DNA of 64,000 nucleotides. It comes from Paludibacteraceae bacterium (GTDB lineage: Bacteria > Bacteroidota > Bacteroidia > Bacteroidales > Paludibacteraceae). Location: contig JAFTOD010000005.1 of the NCBI GenBank assembly GCA_017451525.1, positions 457,266 through 521,265 on the forward strand, read 5' to 3'. The translations under genes were made by a program, and so were the position numbers. The notes beneath the pieces are model-generated. The model searched no databases and was not told the origin of the DNA. It was given only the letters and a program-made list of their open reading frames with translations. Positions 51,905-59,180 of this stretch are shown one piece after another (the first letter of the stretch is position 1; every line of letters starts with the position of its first letter).

Positions 51905-52626
51905 TGTTGGCCTCCTTTCTTTTGACAATGTTTCTCACTGCAGTCTGGGCATGTAGCAGGGTCGTTACCATAAGGGCAAGCGCCTTCTGCAACAGGTGCG
52001 GCAGGTGCTTCCACTTGTGTTGCACCGCTCACTGCCTCGATTAGCATTGGCTGTTGTGCTATACCGTTATATGCTTTGACTACTACTTCGAGGAACGCGC
52101 GCGAGGTGATGGTAGATGCGGTGATTGCATCTACATCGCCACCGTCTTTGCTTACGCTGAAGTTGGTAGTAGCAGGGTTCTTGCCCAAAATGTTTGATTT
52201 TGGTTTATCAGGGTTGCAGAACCATGTGCTCATCAGTGCACCTAGACCTGGGGTCTCTGCTTGCTCTAATACCACATAGCGAACCACATCGCCTACCTTA
52301 TTGAAACCAACCATCAGGCGGAAAGTACCGCCGAATGGCATATTTTGGTTACCCTCGGTAGTTGCCTCTACGGCTGTACCGATCCACTCCTCGCCTACAT
52401 ACGCTTTGTGCAGGGTGATACCATTCACCTCTTCTGCCTCAGCGATAGTCATGCCTTCCATCTCAGGAAGCACTTGCATGATAGCGCTCTGTTGCTTAGC
52501 CACTTTGGCTGCCTCGATAGGTGCCATGGTCAGCATATACACGCCAGCCAATGCAGCCGCAGCCACCAACGCGATGAGCGTCAGCGATAGCAACATATTC
52601 TTAAATGAACTTTGTAATTTTGCCAT
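51901..52626 (-). CDS. rnfG: Rnf complex subunit RnfG
   Basis: A 241-aa membrane-anchored periplasmic flavoprotein: one N-terminal helix (about 10-33) and an FMN-binding domain. The flavinylation motif is DAITASTITS; the Thr carries covalent FMN. The C-terminus has an unusual Cys/His-rich tail, CPYGNDPATCPDCSEKHC, which might bind metal. ATG 52626 gives no overlap with rnfD; the upstream ATG at 52662 lies inside rnfD. Confidence 0.94.
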   Translation of the reverse strand: MAKLQSSFKNMLLSLTLIALVAAAALAGVYMLTMAPIEAAKVAKQQSAIMQVLPEMEGMTIAEAEEVNGITLHKAYVGEEWIGTAVEATTEGNQNMPFGGTFRLMVGFNKVGDVVRYVVLEQAETPGLGALMSTWFCNPDKPKSNILGKNPATTNFSVSKDGGDVDAITASTITSRAFLEVVVKAYNGIAQQPMLIEAVSGATQVEAPAAPVAEGACPYGNDPATCPDCSEKHCQKKGGQQ

Positions 52627-52639
52627 AGTCCTGTCCTCC

Positions 52640-53638
52640 TTATGCTTTTTTCTTCTCGCCAAAACGTTTTGGACGAATGAGGTTCAACAATGGAGCACAT
52701 GCATTCATGATTAGGATAGCGAACGACATACCCTCTGGGTAAGCACCCCAAGTACGAATCACCATCACAATCACACCGATACCCACACCGAAGATGATCT
52801 TTCCCCAATTGCTCATAGGTGAAGTCACATAGTCGGTAGCCATGAACCATGCACCCAGCATCATACCACCAGTGCAAAGACTCAGCATCACATACTCGCC
52901 TGTAGCCACGCTCTCTGGCAACATTCCAGCCCAACCAGTCACCGCAGCAAACAATGCCACGGTAGCCATGATGCTCACTGGGATATGCCATGTGATGACG
53001 CGGGTAGCAATGAGGAAGATACCACCTGCGAGCAGGAGCAATGCGCTCACCTCGCCAAGACTACCGCCCATCTTACCGATGAGGATATCCCACATCTCAG
53101 GCACTGCGCTCATCATGCTGTCGCTACCTGTCAGCGCCACTTTCATGGCAGCCAAAGGAGTAGCACCTGTAGCAGCATCCACATACGAGGTAGCAAAACC
53201 TTGTGGCACAGGCCATGTAGTCATCTGAGCAGGGAAAGAGATCAAGAGGAACACACGACCCACAAGAGCAGGGTTGAAGATGTTTTGTCCCAATCCGCCG
53301 AAACTCATTTTCGCTACGCCGATAGCCACCAACGCACCGATAATCACGATCCACCAAGGCAAGTTGCTTGGCAAGTTGAATGCCAACAACAGACCTGTCA
53401 GTACAGCAGAGAGGTCGCCGATAGTGGACTTTTGTTTCAAGATATATTTCGCAATCAGCCACTCAAACAGCACGCATGCTGCCACGCTGATGGCGGTGGT
53501 GATGAGTGCGCCCCAACCGAATTGCCAAACGCTGACTGCGTAAGCTGGCAGGAGGGCGATAATCACCAACAGCATATTTTTCCGCACGCTATCACCGCTA
53601 TGGAAGTGTGGTGCGGGAGATACTATAAATTGTTTCAT
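52640..53638 (-). CDS. rnfD: Rnf complex subunit RnfD
   Basis: A 332-aa membrane flavoprotein of the NqrB/RnfD family with about ten helices. It starts with PAPHFHSGDSVRKNM. The covalent FMN site lies in AATGATPLAAMK. It is separated from rnfC by 60 nt that hold a GTCGGAC-type repeat (53656-53697). Confidence 0.96.
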   Translation of the reverse strand: MKQFIVSPAPHFHSGDSVRKNMLLVIIALLPAYAVSVWQFGWGALITTAISVAACVLFEWLIAKYILKQKSTIGDLSAVLTGLLLAFNLPSNLPWWIVIIGALVAIGVAKMSFGGLGQNIFNPALVGRVFLLISFPAQMTTWPVPQGFATSYVDAATGATPLAAMKVALTGSDSMMSAVPEMWDILIGKMGGSLGEVSALLLLAGGIFLIATRVITWHIPVSIMATVALFAAVTGWAGMLPESVATGEYVMLSLCTGGMMLGAWFMATDYVTSPMSNWGKIIFGVGIGVIVMVIRTWGAYPEGMSFAILIMNACAPLLNLIRPKRFGEKKKA

Positions 53639-53655
53639 ATTTGTTTGTTTTTATT

Positions 53656-53697
53656 GTCGGACATGTCAGACGAGTCGGACAAGTCAGACAGTCTGAC
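53656..53697. repeat. GTCGGAC/GTCAGAC short repeat between rnfC and rnfD
   Basis: Imperfect units such as GTCGGACATGTCAGAC and GTCGGACAAGTCAGAC fill nearly the whole spacer inside the operon. Confidence 0.8.
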
Positions 53698-53698
53698 A

Positions 53699-55039
53699 TT
53701 ATTGTTTAGCAGCTCTGCTGCGGATTATTCCTCCCACTTTCGCTTTACCCATGCGCACATAGTCGAGCAGTGGCAAGTGGCTTGGGCAGGTGAATTGGCA
53801 GCAACCGCACTCGATGCAGTCCATGATATTGTGGTCCTCCATCTCGTCCCACATGCTGTGCCATGCTTGTTTGGACAAGAGCCATGGCTCCAAGCCCATT
53901 GGGCAAGCCCCAATACATTTGCCGCAGCGCACGCAGTTCGTAATCTCTTGACGCATACTCTCTGCCTCTGGCAAGAACAGCAAACCGCTCACGCGTTTGT
54001 TGCTTGGCATATCAATATTGCTCATCGCGCGACCCATCATAGGACCACCGCCAATCACTTTACCTGTATCCTCTGGCACGCCGCCCGCAAGAGCTACTAC
54101 CTCGGTCAATGGTGTACCGAAACGCACATCGTAGTTGCCTGGTTTAGCGAGGCTCTTACCTGTGACGGTCATCACGCGCGAGATGAGTGGTTTATTCTTT
54201 TGCACTGCCTCATATACAGTATAGATAGTAGCCACGTTGTCCACCACAGCACCTACCTCAATTGGCAGAGCACCGCTTGGCACTTGGCGACGGATACATG
54301 CGTCGATGAGTTGTTTCTCGCCACCTTGTGGGTATTTCAATTTCAATGCTTTCACCTCAATGCCGAGCACTTTGCTTGCAAGAGCAGTCATGTGCTTGAT
54401 AGCATCAGGTTTGTTGGCTTCGATACCGATGATAGCTTTCTCAATGTTGAGCGCACGCATCAGCAGTTGAATACCGATGATAATCTCCTCACCGTGCTCG
54501 AGCATAAGTTGGTGATCGCAAGTCAAGTACGGCTCGCACTCCACGCCATTCACGATCAGCACTTCCGCTTTCTTGCCTGGAGGAGGAAGGAGTTTCACGT
54601 GGGTTGGGAAACATGCGCCACCCAAACCTACGATACCTGCCTCTTGTACCTTATCTATGATATGCTTAGGTTCGTAGTCCAATTTGCGAATAATGTCATT
54701 GCTGCGGTCGATGGTCTCAAGCCACTCGTCGCCCTCCACATCCATGAAGATGGCTGGCATTTTCATGCCCCATGCATCGATGGTTGAGTCGATCTTGGTG
54801 ATCGTACCACTGAAAGGAGCGTGGATATTCGCACTCACGAAACCACCTGCTTTAGCAATCAGTTCGCCTACTTTCACTTTCTGTCCTTTCTCCACTACTG
54901 CTTGCGCAGGCGCACCGATGTGTTGTACCAACGGAATGATTGCTTTCGCTGGCAATGGGCACTCGGTGATAGGTTGATGAACAGAGTATTGCTTATTATC
55001 ATGTGGATGAACTCCACCTATTCTAAATGTTGCTTTCAT
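53699..55039 (-). CDS. rnfC: Rnf complex subunit RnfC
   Basis: A 446-aa peripheral subunit that binds NAD(H) and FMN and two [4Fe-4S] clusters. The cluster motifs are CVRCGKCIGACP (about 370-381) and CIECGCCQFTCP (about 409-420). The nucleotide-binding part has GLGGACFPTHVK. Its start overlaps the rnfB stop by 4 nt. Confidence 0.97.
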   Translation of the reverse strand: MKATFRIGGVHPHDNKQYSVHQPITECPLPAKAIIPLVQHIGAPAQAVVEKGQKVKVGELIAKAGGFVSANIHAPFSGTITKIDSTIDAWGMKMPAIFMDVEGDEWLETIDRSNDIIRKLDYEPKHIIDKVQEAGIVGLGGACFPTHVKLLPPPGKKAEVLIVNGVECEPYLTCDHQLMLEHGEEIIIGIQLLMRALNIEKAIIGIEANKPDAIKHMTALASKVLGIEVKALKLKYPQGGEKQLIDACIRRQVPSGALPIEVGAVVDNVATIYTVYEAVQKNKPLISRVMTVTGKSLAKPGNYDVRFGTPLTEVVALAGGVPEDTGKVIGGGPMMGRAMSNIDMPSNKRVSGLLFLPEAESMRQEITNCVRCGKCIGACPMGLEPWLLSKQAWHSMWDEMEDHNIMDCIECGCCQFTCPSHLPLLDYVRMGKAKVGGIIRSRAAKQ

Positions 55040-55971
55040 GCCTTTGCCTCCTCTTGCTTAGTTTCTACGCCTTTAACCTCTAACCTCTCACCTTTAACCT
55101 CAGCAGCTACAGGCGCAGCCTTTGGTGCTGCTGGTGCTTCTGCCTTTGGCTTGCGTGGTGGGAAATTCACCGCATGAATAGCACCTGTTGGGCAAGCATC
55201 CTCGCACTTACGGCAGAGGCGGCACTTGTTGTAGTCGATGTACGCCAAGTTATTCTCGATGGTGATTGCATCGAACTCGCAGACTTTCTGACACTTGCTA
55301 CAACCGATACATGCGTTTGTACATGCTTTGCGTGCTACAGCACCTTTGTCTTTGTTCACGCACATCACCACCATTCGGCGGCTCTTTGGACCTTTCTTGC
55401 GGAGCTCGATGATATTGCGTGGACACGCTTTCACACACTTACCGCAACTGGTACATTTCTCGTCGTCCACTTCTGGCAACCCTGTCTCGGGGTTCATGTG
55501 GATGGCATCAAACTCGCAGGCAGCCACACAGTCGCCGCAGCCCAAGCATCCGAATGGACAAGCCGACTCGCCCACATAGCAGTTATGCAGGATTTGGCAG
55601 CTCTTAGCACCATCGTAGGTGCTTGTTTTTGGGCGTGCTTCGCACGTACCGTTGCAGCGTACTACTGCTACTTTGGGGTCGATGTTTCCGACCGCCATTC
55701 CAAGAATCTCACCCACTGTCTTCATCGTAGGTGCACCGCCTACAGGGCAGAGAAGTCCATCCAGCGAGTCCGCTTTCACGCAACTCTCGGCAAAAGCGCG
55801 ACAGCCCGCAAAACCGCATCCACCGCAGTTTGCGCCAGGCAACGCCTCTTGCACCTCATCGATGCGTGGATCTTCTTCCACCTTGAATTTTTGGGCAACA
55901 AGATACAGCAGCACCGCTGCCACTAATCCTGTCACACCCAAAACGGCTAAAGAAATCAGAATTAAATTCAT
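55036..55971 (-). CDS. rnfB: Rnf complex ferredoxin subunit RnfB
   Basis: A 311-aa protein with an N-terminal anchor helix (about 3-24), then CGGCGFAGCRAFAESC and three or more ferredoxin-type motifs such as CTSCGKCVKACP and CRLCRKCEDACP. It accepts electrons from ferredoxin. The C-terminal tail is Ala/Pro/Lys-rich and ends GERLEVKGVETKQEEAKA, encoded by an imperfect GAGGTTAAAGGT repeat at 55068-55101. Confidence 0.96.
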   Translation of the reverse strand: MNLILISLAVLGVTGLVAAVLLYLVAQKFKVEEDPRIDEVQEALPGANCGGCGFAGCRAFAESCVKADSLDGLLCPVGGAPTMKTVGEILGMAVGNIDPKVAVVRCNGTCEARPKTSTYDGAKSCQILHNCYVGESACPFGCLGCGDCVAACEFDAIHMNPETGLPEVDDEKCTSCGKCVKACPRNIIELRKKGPKSRRMVVMCVNKDKGAVARKACTNACIGCSKCQKVCEFDAITIENNLAYIDYNKCRLCRKCEDACPTGAIHAVNFPPRKPKAEAPAAPKAAPVAAEVKGERLEVKGVETKQEEAKA

Positions 55972-56127
55972 TGTGTTTTTATATTTTTTGTTTCACTTCG
56001 TTTCACGTTTGTGGTTCGCTATCGCTCACGAAAGTGGTTCCGCTACGTTTCACGAAAGTGGCTTCGCGTTGGTGTTGTTCGCAGCTCTGCTGCCATTTTC
56101 GCTTTAGCCATTTTCGTCGCAGACCAT
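55972..56127. other. Dyad-rich spacer between rseC and rnfB
   Basis: This 156-nt spacer is made of short repeats of GTTTCACG/CGAAAGTGG type and shares TTCGCAGCTCTGCTGCCATT with the spacer before exbB. No gene or promoter is recognised in it. Confidence 0.6.
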
Positions 56128-56592
56128 TTACGCTCGCTTACGAGCTGTAAAAGAGAATTCTTTTTGCAGCTTATCTTTGAACATGCCCAGCACAAGGTAG
56201 TAGAGTGCCATGGCGCAGAGTGCTGCTGTGCCGAGGATCTCCTCGCGCACATTCCACAACGCATTGCCCATAAATATCACCGCCAACATCACAAAGAACG
56301 GCAGCAGATATGCCAATACCACGGCTTTCCATCCCATTTTCTGCTGCACCATCACTTCCACCTCATCGCCGACTTTGTACTCCAATAGCGGTTTGTCCGC
56401 GTCCAATACCCCATAGCCCGCAGGGCGTCCATTATCCATTAAGAGGGTCACCCTCATCTCCTTCTCAGCACTTTCTGCGCTGGCGCACATGGCTTTGGCT
56501 TTGCATGCGGCGCAAGCGCTTGTTTGCACGATACGCACGAGGGCGGTTCCGTCCTCATTCAACGCGATTATTATGCCGTCATGTTTGATCAT
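56128..56592 (-). CDS. rseC: RseC/SoxR-reducing-system family protein
   Basis: A 154-aa protein: an N-terminal domain with the four-cysteine pattern CAACKAKAMC, then two transmembrane helices (about 90-110 and 118-137). RseC homologues commonly precede rnfB in Bacteroidota and are thought to be linked to Rnf or redox sensing. It starts the operon; promoter at 56641-56673. Confidence 0.92.
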   Translation of the reverse strand: MIKHDGIIIALNEDGTALVRIVQTSACAACKAKAMCASAESAEKEMRVTLLMDNGRPAGYGVLDADKPLLEYKVGDEVEVMVQQKMGWKAVVLAYLLPFFVMLAVIFMGNALWNVREEILGTAALCAMALYYLVLGMFKDKLQKEFSFTARKRA

Positions 56593-56640
56593 ATCTATGT
56601 GCGAAAAGCAATGGCTTAGAAATAAAATCTAAACAGCCTG

Positions 56641-56673
56641 CAAAATTAGTAAATTTTTCTCATATATACAAGA
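56641..56673 (-). promoter_or_regulatory. Promoter of the rseC-rnf operon
   Basis: CTTG at 56670-56673 and TAATTTTG at 56641-56648 (minus), about 50 nt upstream of the rseC start. Confidence 0.65.
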
Positions 56674-56723
56674 AAAATCGCAGATTTTAACAGAGAAAAG
56701 GTGCTTATTAATAATCTAACCTC

Positions 56724-57140
56724 TTATATGTCTTTTTTTGTGGCTAACGCGCGAAAGATAGCGGCACGGATGAAGCAGTCGAGACGGAAATATATTTTGG
56801 GATTATGAGTGCGTGGGTCAATAGGCGCATCTGCTTCGCCATGGGTGAGTTGAGCTTCAAAACGCTGCTTCCATTGAGCGAGTAACTCTGGATCTTTTTT
56901 AATTTTTTGCACTTGTTTACAAGCATTTGCCCAATTGTCAATGCGTTGCTTCTCAGCACCTTTTGGAGGATTCTTCTTCCAATCACGAGGATTTTTTACC
57001 ACGTAAGCTTCTTGCGCTAATTGTCCGATGACGTGTCCGTTAGCATCGAAAACACGTTTGCGACGGAAAATGGTTTTGTCGCGGTTTTGAAGTTTGCCCT
57101 TAATTGTTTCTACGGGGGCGATAAAAGTTATTTTTGCCAT
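56724..57140 (-). CDS. Hypothetical protein, 138 aa
   Basis: A basic, Lys/Arg-rich protein (MAKITFIAPVETIKGKLQ..., KNPRDWKKNPPKGAEKQRIDNW) with no signal peptide or membrane segment. I recognise no family. The composition is compatible with nucleic-acid binding, but this is only a guess. The transcript probably starts near 57,313 (promoter 57320-57351), giving a long leader that contains an 11-bp repeat array. Confidence 0.7.
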   Translation of the reverse strand: MAKITFIAPVETIKGKLQNRDKTIFRRKRVFDANGHVIGQLAQEAYVVKNPRDWKKNPPKGAEKQRIDNWANACKQVQKIKKDPELLAQWKQRFEAQLTHGEADAPIDPRTHNPKIYFRLDCFIRAAIFRALATKKDI

Positions 57141-57240
57141 AAACTAAGATATTTTTATACAAAAAAAGATTACGATTTATCCAAAACGAACCAAAATAGT
57201 TCTTAGAATGGATTATACTTTGATTACTGAGTGATTTGTA

Positions 57241-57295
57241 TCACTAATTTATCACTAATTAATCACTAATTAATCACTAACTTATCACTAATATA
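57241..57295. repeat. Five-copy 11-bp tandem repeat in the leader of the 138-aa gene
   Basis: Five consecutive 11-mers (TCACTAATTTA, TCACTAATTAA twice, TCACTAACTTA, TCACTAATATA). Another five-copy 11-mer array of different sequence lies at 7109-7163. Confidence 0.95.
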
Positions 57296-57319
57296 CAGTT
57301 AATAATCTAAAAGACACCA

Positions 57320-57351
57320 CAAAGGTACGGATTTTAGATGGATAATGCAAA
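57320..57351 (-). promoter_or_regulatory. Promoter of the 138-aa hypothetical gene
   Basis: TTTG at about 57348-57351 and TACCTTTG at 57320-57327 (minus), spaced 20 nt. Confidence 0.7.
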
Positions 57352-57526
57352 TTTTTAGGTAGAAAAATACGAAAAAAATAAATATGGGGCTTTGGCATAA
57401 TTTTTGATAGTTGTTTGGTATAGTGCTAAAGAGTTATTGAATAAACTAGGAATAGGTATTGGATATACTGTGAGGAGAGTGCTTTGAAGGAAATAATACA
57501 AACAATAATTATCAAAAGAGAAAGTT

Positions 57527-57961
57527 ATGAAAAAGATTTTAGCCATAGCGGCAACATTGGTATTTTCGCTGACAGCATGTGCAGATCGTCAGCAGTTGAT
57601 TTCTTTTAACGACTTGCCTGCGGCAGCACAAACATTTGTAAAACAGTATTTTAACCCTTCTGATATTGCTTATGTTGGCAGTGAGAGAGATGGATTACAT
57701 ACCGAATACAATGTTCGATTGAACGATGCTACGGAATTGGAGTTTGACCACAAAGGCAATGTGGAAAAAGTGGACTGCAAGCAAAAAGCAGTGCCAGAAG
57801 GTATCGTGCCTGCGAAGATAGTGAATTATGTGGCAACGCATTTTCCTAATCAATTTATAGTAGAGTATCAAGTGGATTCTCGCCGTATTCAAATTGAGTT
57901 GAACAACCAATTGGAATTGGAATTTGACCTCAAAGGCAATTTGAGAGAGTTTGATGATTGA
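57527..57961 (+). CDS. PepSY-like periplasmic (lipo)protein
   Basis: A 144-aa protein with a signal ending SLTAC (possible lipobox). Two PepSY-like/BLIP-type repeats follow: LPAAAQTFVKQYF...ELEFDHKGNVEKVD and VPAKIVNYVATHFP...ELEFDLKGNLREFD. Members are small secreted proteins of unknown role, some thought to act as inhibitors or sensors. A hairpin terminator follows. Confidence 0.85.
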   Translation: MKKILAIAATLVFSLTACADRQQLISFNDLPAAAQTFVKQYFNPSDIAYVGSERDGLHTEYNVRLNDATELEFDHKGNVEKVDCKQKAVPEGIVPAKIVNYVATHFPNQFIVEYQVDSRRIQIELNNQLELEFDLKGNLREFDD

Positions 57962-57995
57962 TAAGAAAGGATTGATTGTCTATATTTATACAGAG

Positions 57996-58026
57996 AAATG
58001 CATTCCCGTAGTGGAGTGCATTTTTG
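57996..58026 (+). terminator. Terminator after the PepSY-like gene
   Basis: AAATGCATTCC pairs with GGAGTGCATTT (one U-G pair), followed by TTTG. Confidence 0.75.
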
Positions 58027-58071
58027 TTGCATATATAACTTGCAGATAATCAGATTGTTACAAAGTAAAAT

Positions 58072-58121
58072 GGGGGGGGGTAAAATTTATTTGCATATAT
58101 GAGAAAAAAGTAGTACCTTTG
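58072..58121 (+). promoter_or_regulatory. Promoter with an adjacent G9 tract
   Basis: TTTG at 58090-58093 and TACCTTTG at 58114-58121, spaced 20 nt, precede the DUF6567-like gene. A run of nine G (58072-58080) ends 9 nt upstream of the -33 box. Confidence 0.75.
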
Positions 58122-58187
58122 CAGAAAATTTGCGGAGAAAGCCGAAAAGCCGATGAAGAGTAGGCAAGAAATGATTTACGAAAAAGA

Positions 58188-58553
58188 ATGAAGGTAATTA
58201 AGTGTTTATTTATCAGCGTGTTGGCTGTGATTTTTACGGGTTGTGCAGGATTGAATATGACCCCCTATGCGAATGATCCAGTAGAGACAAAAGTGGTTTT
58301 GTCTGAGTCTAACTACCACATTGTGAAAGAAGTAAGTGGCGAATGGAGTGCTATTTATGTGTTTGGCATTGGTGGTCTGTCTAAGAAGGCACTGGAAAAC
58401 AATGCGGTAAGCGAAATGTACAAAAACGCAGGACTGACTGGTAATCAACAGATTATTAACATCACCACCACACAGTCTGTGGAGACATGGGCACTGGTTT
58501 ATTCGAAAGTACGCGCCATTGCTCACGGCTATGTGATTGAGTTTGAAGAATAA
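58188..58553 (+). CDS. DUF6567-like lipoprotein
   Basis: A 121-aa lipoprotein (lipobox FTGC, Cys19) with VVLSESNYHIVKEVSGEWSAIYVFGIGGLSKKAL and a C-terminal ending GYVIEFEE. The arrangement matches DUF6567 proteins as I recall them (GIGGLSKKALxxNA motif). Function unknown. It is co-directional with the next small outer-membrane protein. Confidence 0.78.
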   Translation: MKVIKCLFISVLAVIFTGCAGLNMTPYANDPVETKVVLSESNYHIVKEVSGEWSAIYVFGIGGLSKKALENNAVSEMYKNAGLTGNQQIINITTTQSVETWALVYSKVRAIAHGYVIEFEE

Positions 58554-58579
58554 TCGATGCTGTAATAAAATAAATAGAA

Positions 58580-59107
58580 ATGAAAAAAATCATTCTTTGC
58601 CTCATGGTATTGGGGCTTTCAGTAGGTGCTTTTGCACAAAATAACGAAGTGGGTCTTGTAGTTGGTGGTTTCAACGGTTTAAGCTACAAGAAGATGATGA
58701 GTGAGAATTTCGCTATTCAAACGGATTTGGCGGTAGGTTTCCAACGCACCTCAATAGATTGGTTAGGTGATAGCGAATTGATAACAACTACTGGAGATTT
58801 GCTTGATTTTGTAATTAACCCTAACTTTTTGTACAACAAAGAGTTGAAATATGGAATATATGCTTTTGCAGGTGGTGGTGCAAGTGTAGGTTTGGCACAA
58901 GGACTGCCTACTGGTTATAATCCAATCACATTTGGTAAGTTTGGTTTGAATGGCATGATTGGTGCAGGGTATAAGTTGGCTGACTTGCCACTGACATTTG
59001 CATTAGATTTCCGTCCTGGTTATGCTATGTTGCTGAATGTCAAAACGGAAACATTACTTAGTATCTTTGATTGGCACTTAGCAGCAAGTGTAAGATATTG
59101 TTTCTAA
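58580..59107 (+). CDS. Small outer-membrane beta-barrel protein
   Basis: A 175-aa protein with a signal peptide (MKKIILCLMVLGLSVGAFAQ). Beta strands such as EVGLVVGGFNGLSYK, YGIYAFAGGGASVGLA and FALDFRPGYAML end in a terminal aromatic residue (VRYCF), typical of an eight-stranded barrel. It begins 26 nt after the DUF6567-like gene. Confidence 0.8.
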   Translation: MKKIILCLMVLGLSVGAFAQNNEVGLVVGGFNGLSYKKMMSENFAIQTDLAVGFQRTSIDWLGDSELITTTGDLLDFVINPNFLYNKELKYGIYAFAGGGASVGLAQGLPTGYNPITFGKFGLNGMIGAGYKLADLPLTFALDFRPGYAMLLNVKTETLLSIFDWHLAASVRYCF

Positions 59108-59126
59108 ATAAACAACGCATACAAAT

Positions 59127-59158
59127 AAAATGCACTCTCTTTTGGGAGTGCATTTTCT
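59127..59158. terminator. Terminator between the small OMP gene and leuS
   Basis: AAAATGCACTC (59127-59137) pairs with GAGTGCATTTT (59146-59156), with A/T runs on both sides, between convergent genes. Confidence 0.88.
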
Positions 59159-59180
59159 ATATTATATATAAGGTGTCACC

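Noticed and set aside
52985-54787. A 600-codon plus-strand frame across rnfD and rnfC
   Set aside because: It is very His/Cys/Gln-rich and lies opposite two unmistakable Rnf genes; it is an antisense shadow of biased codon use.
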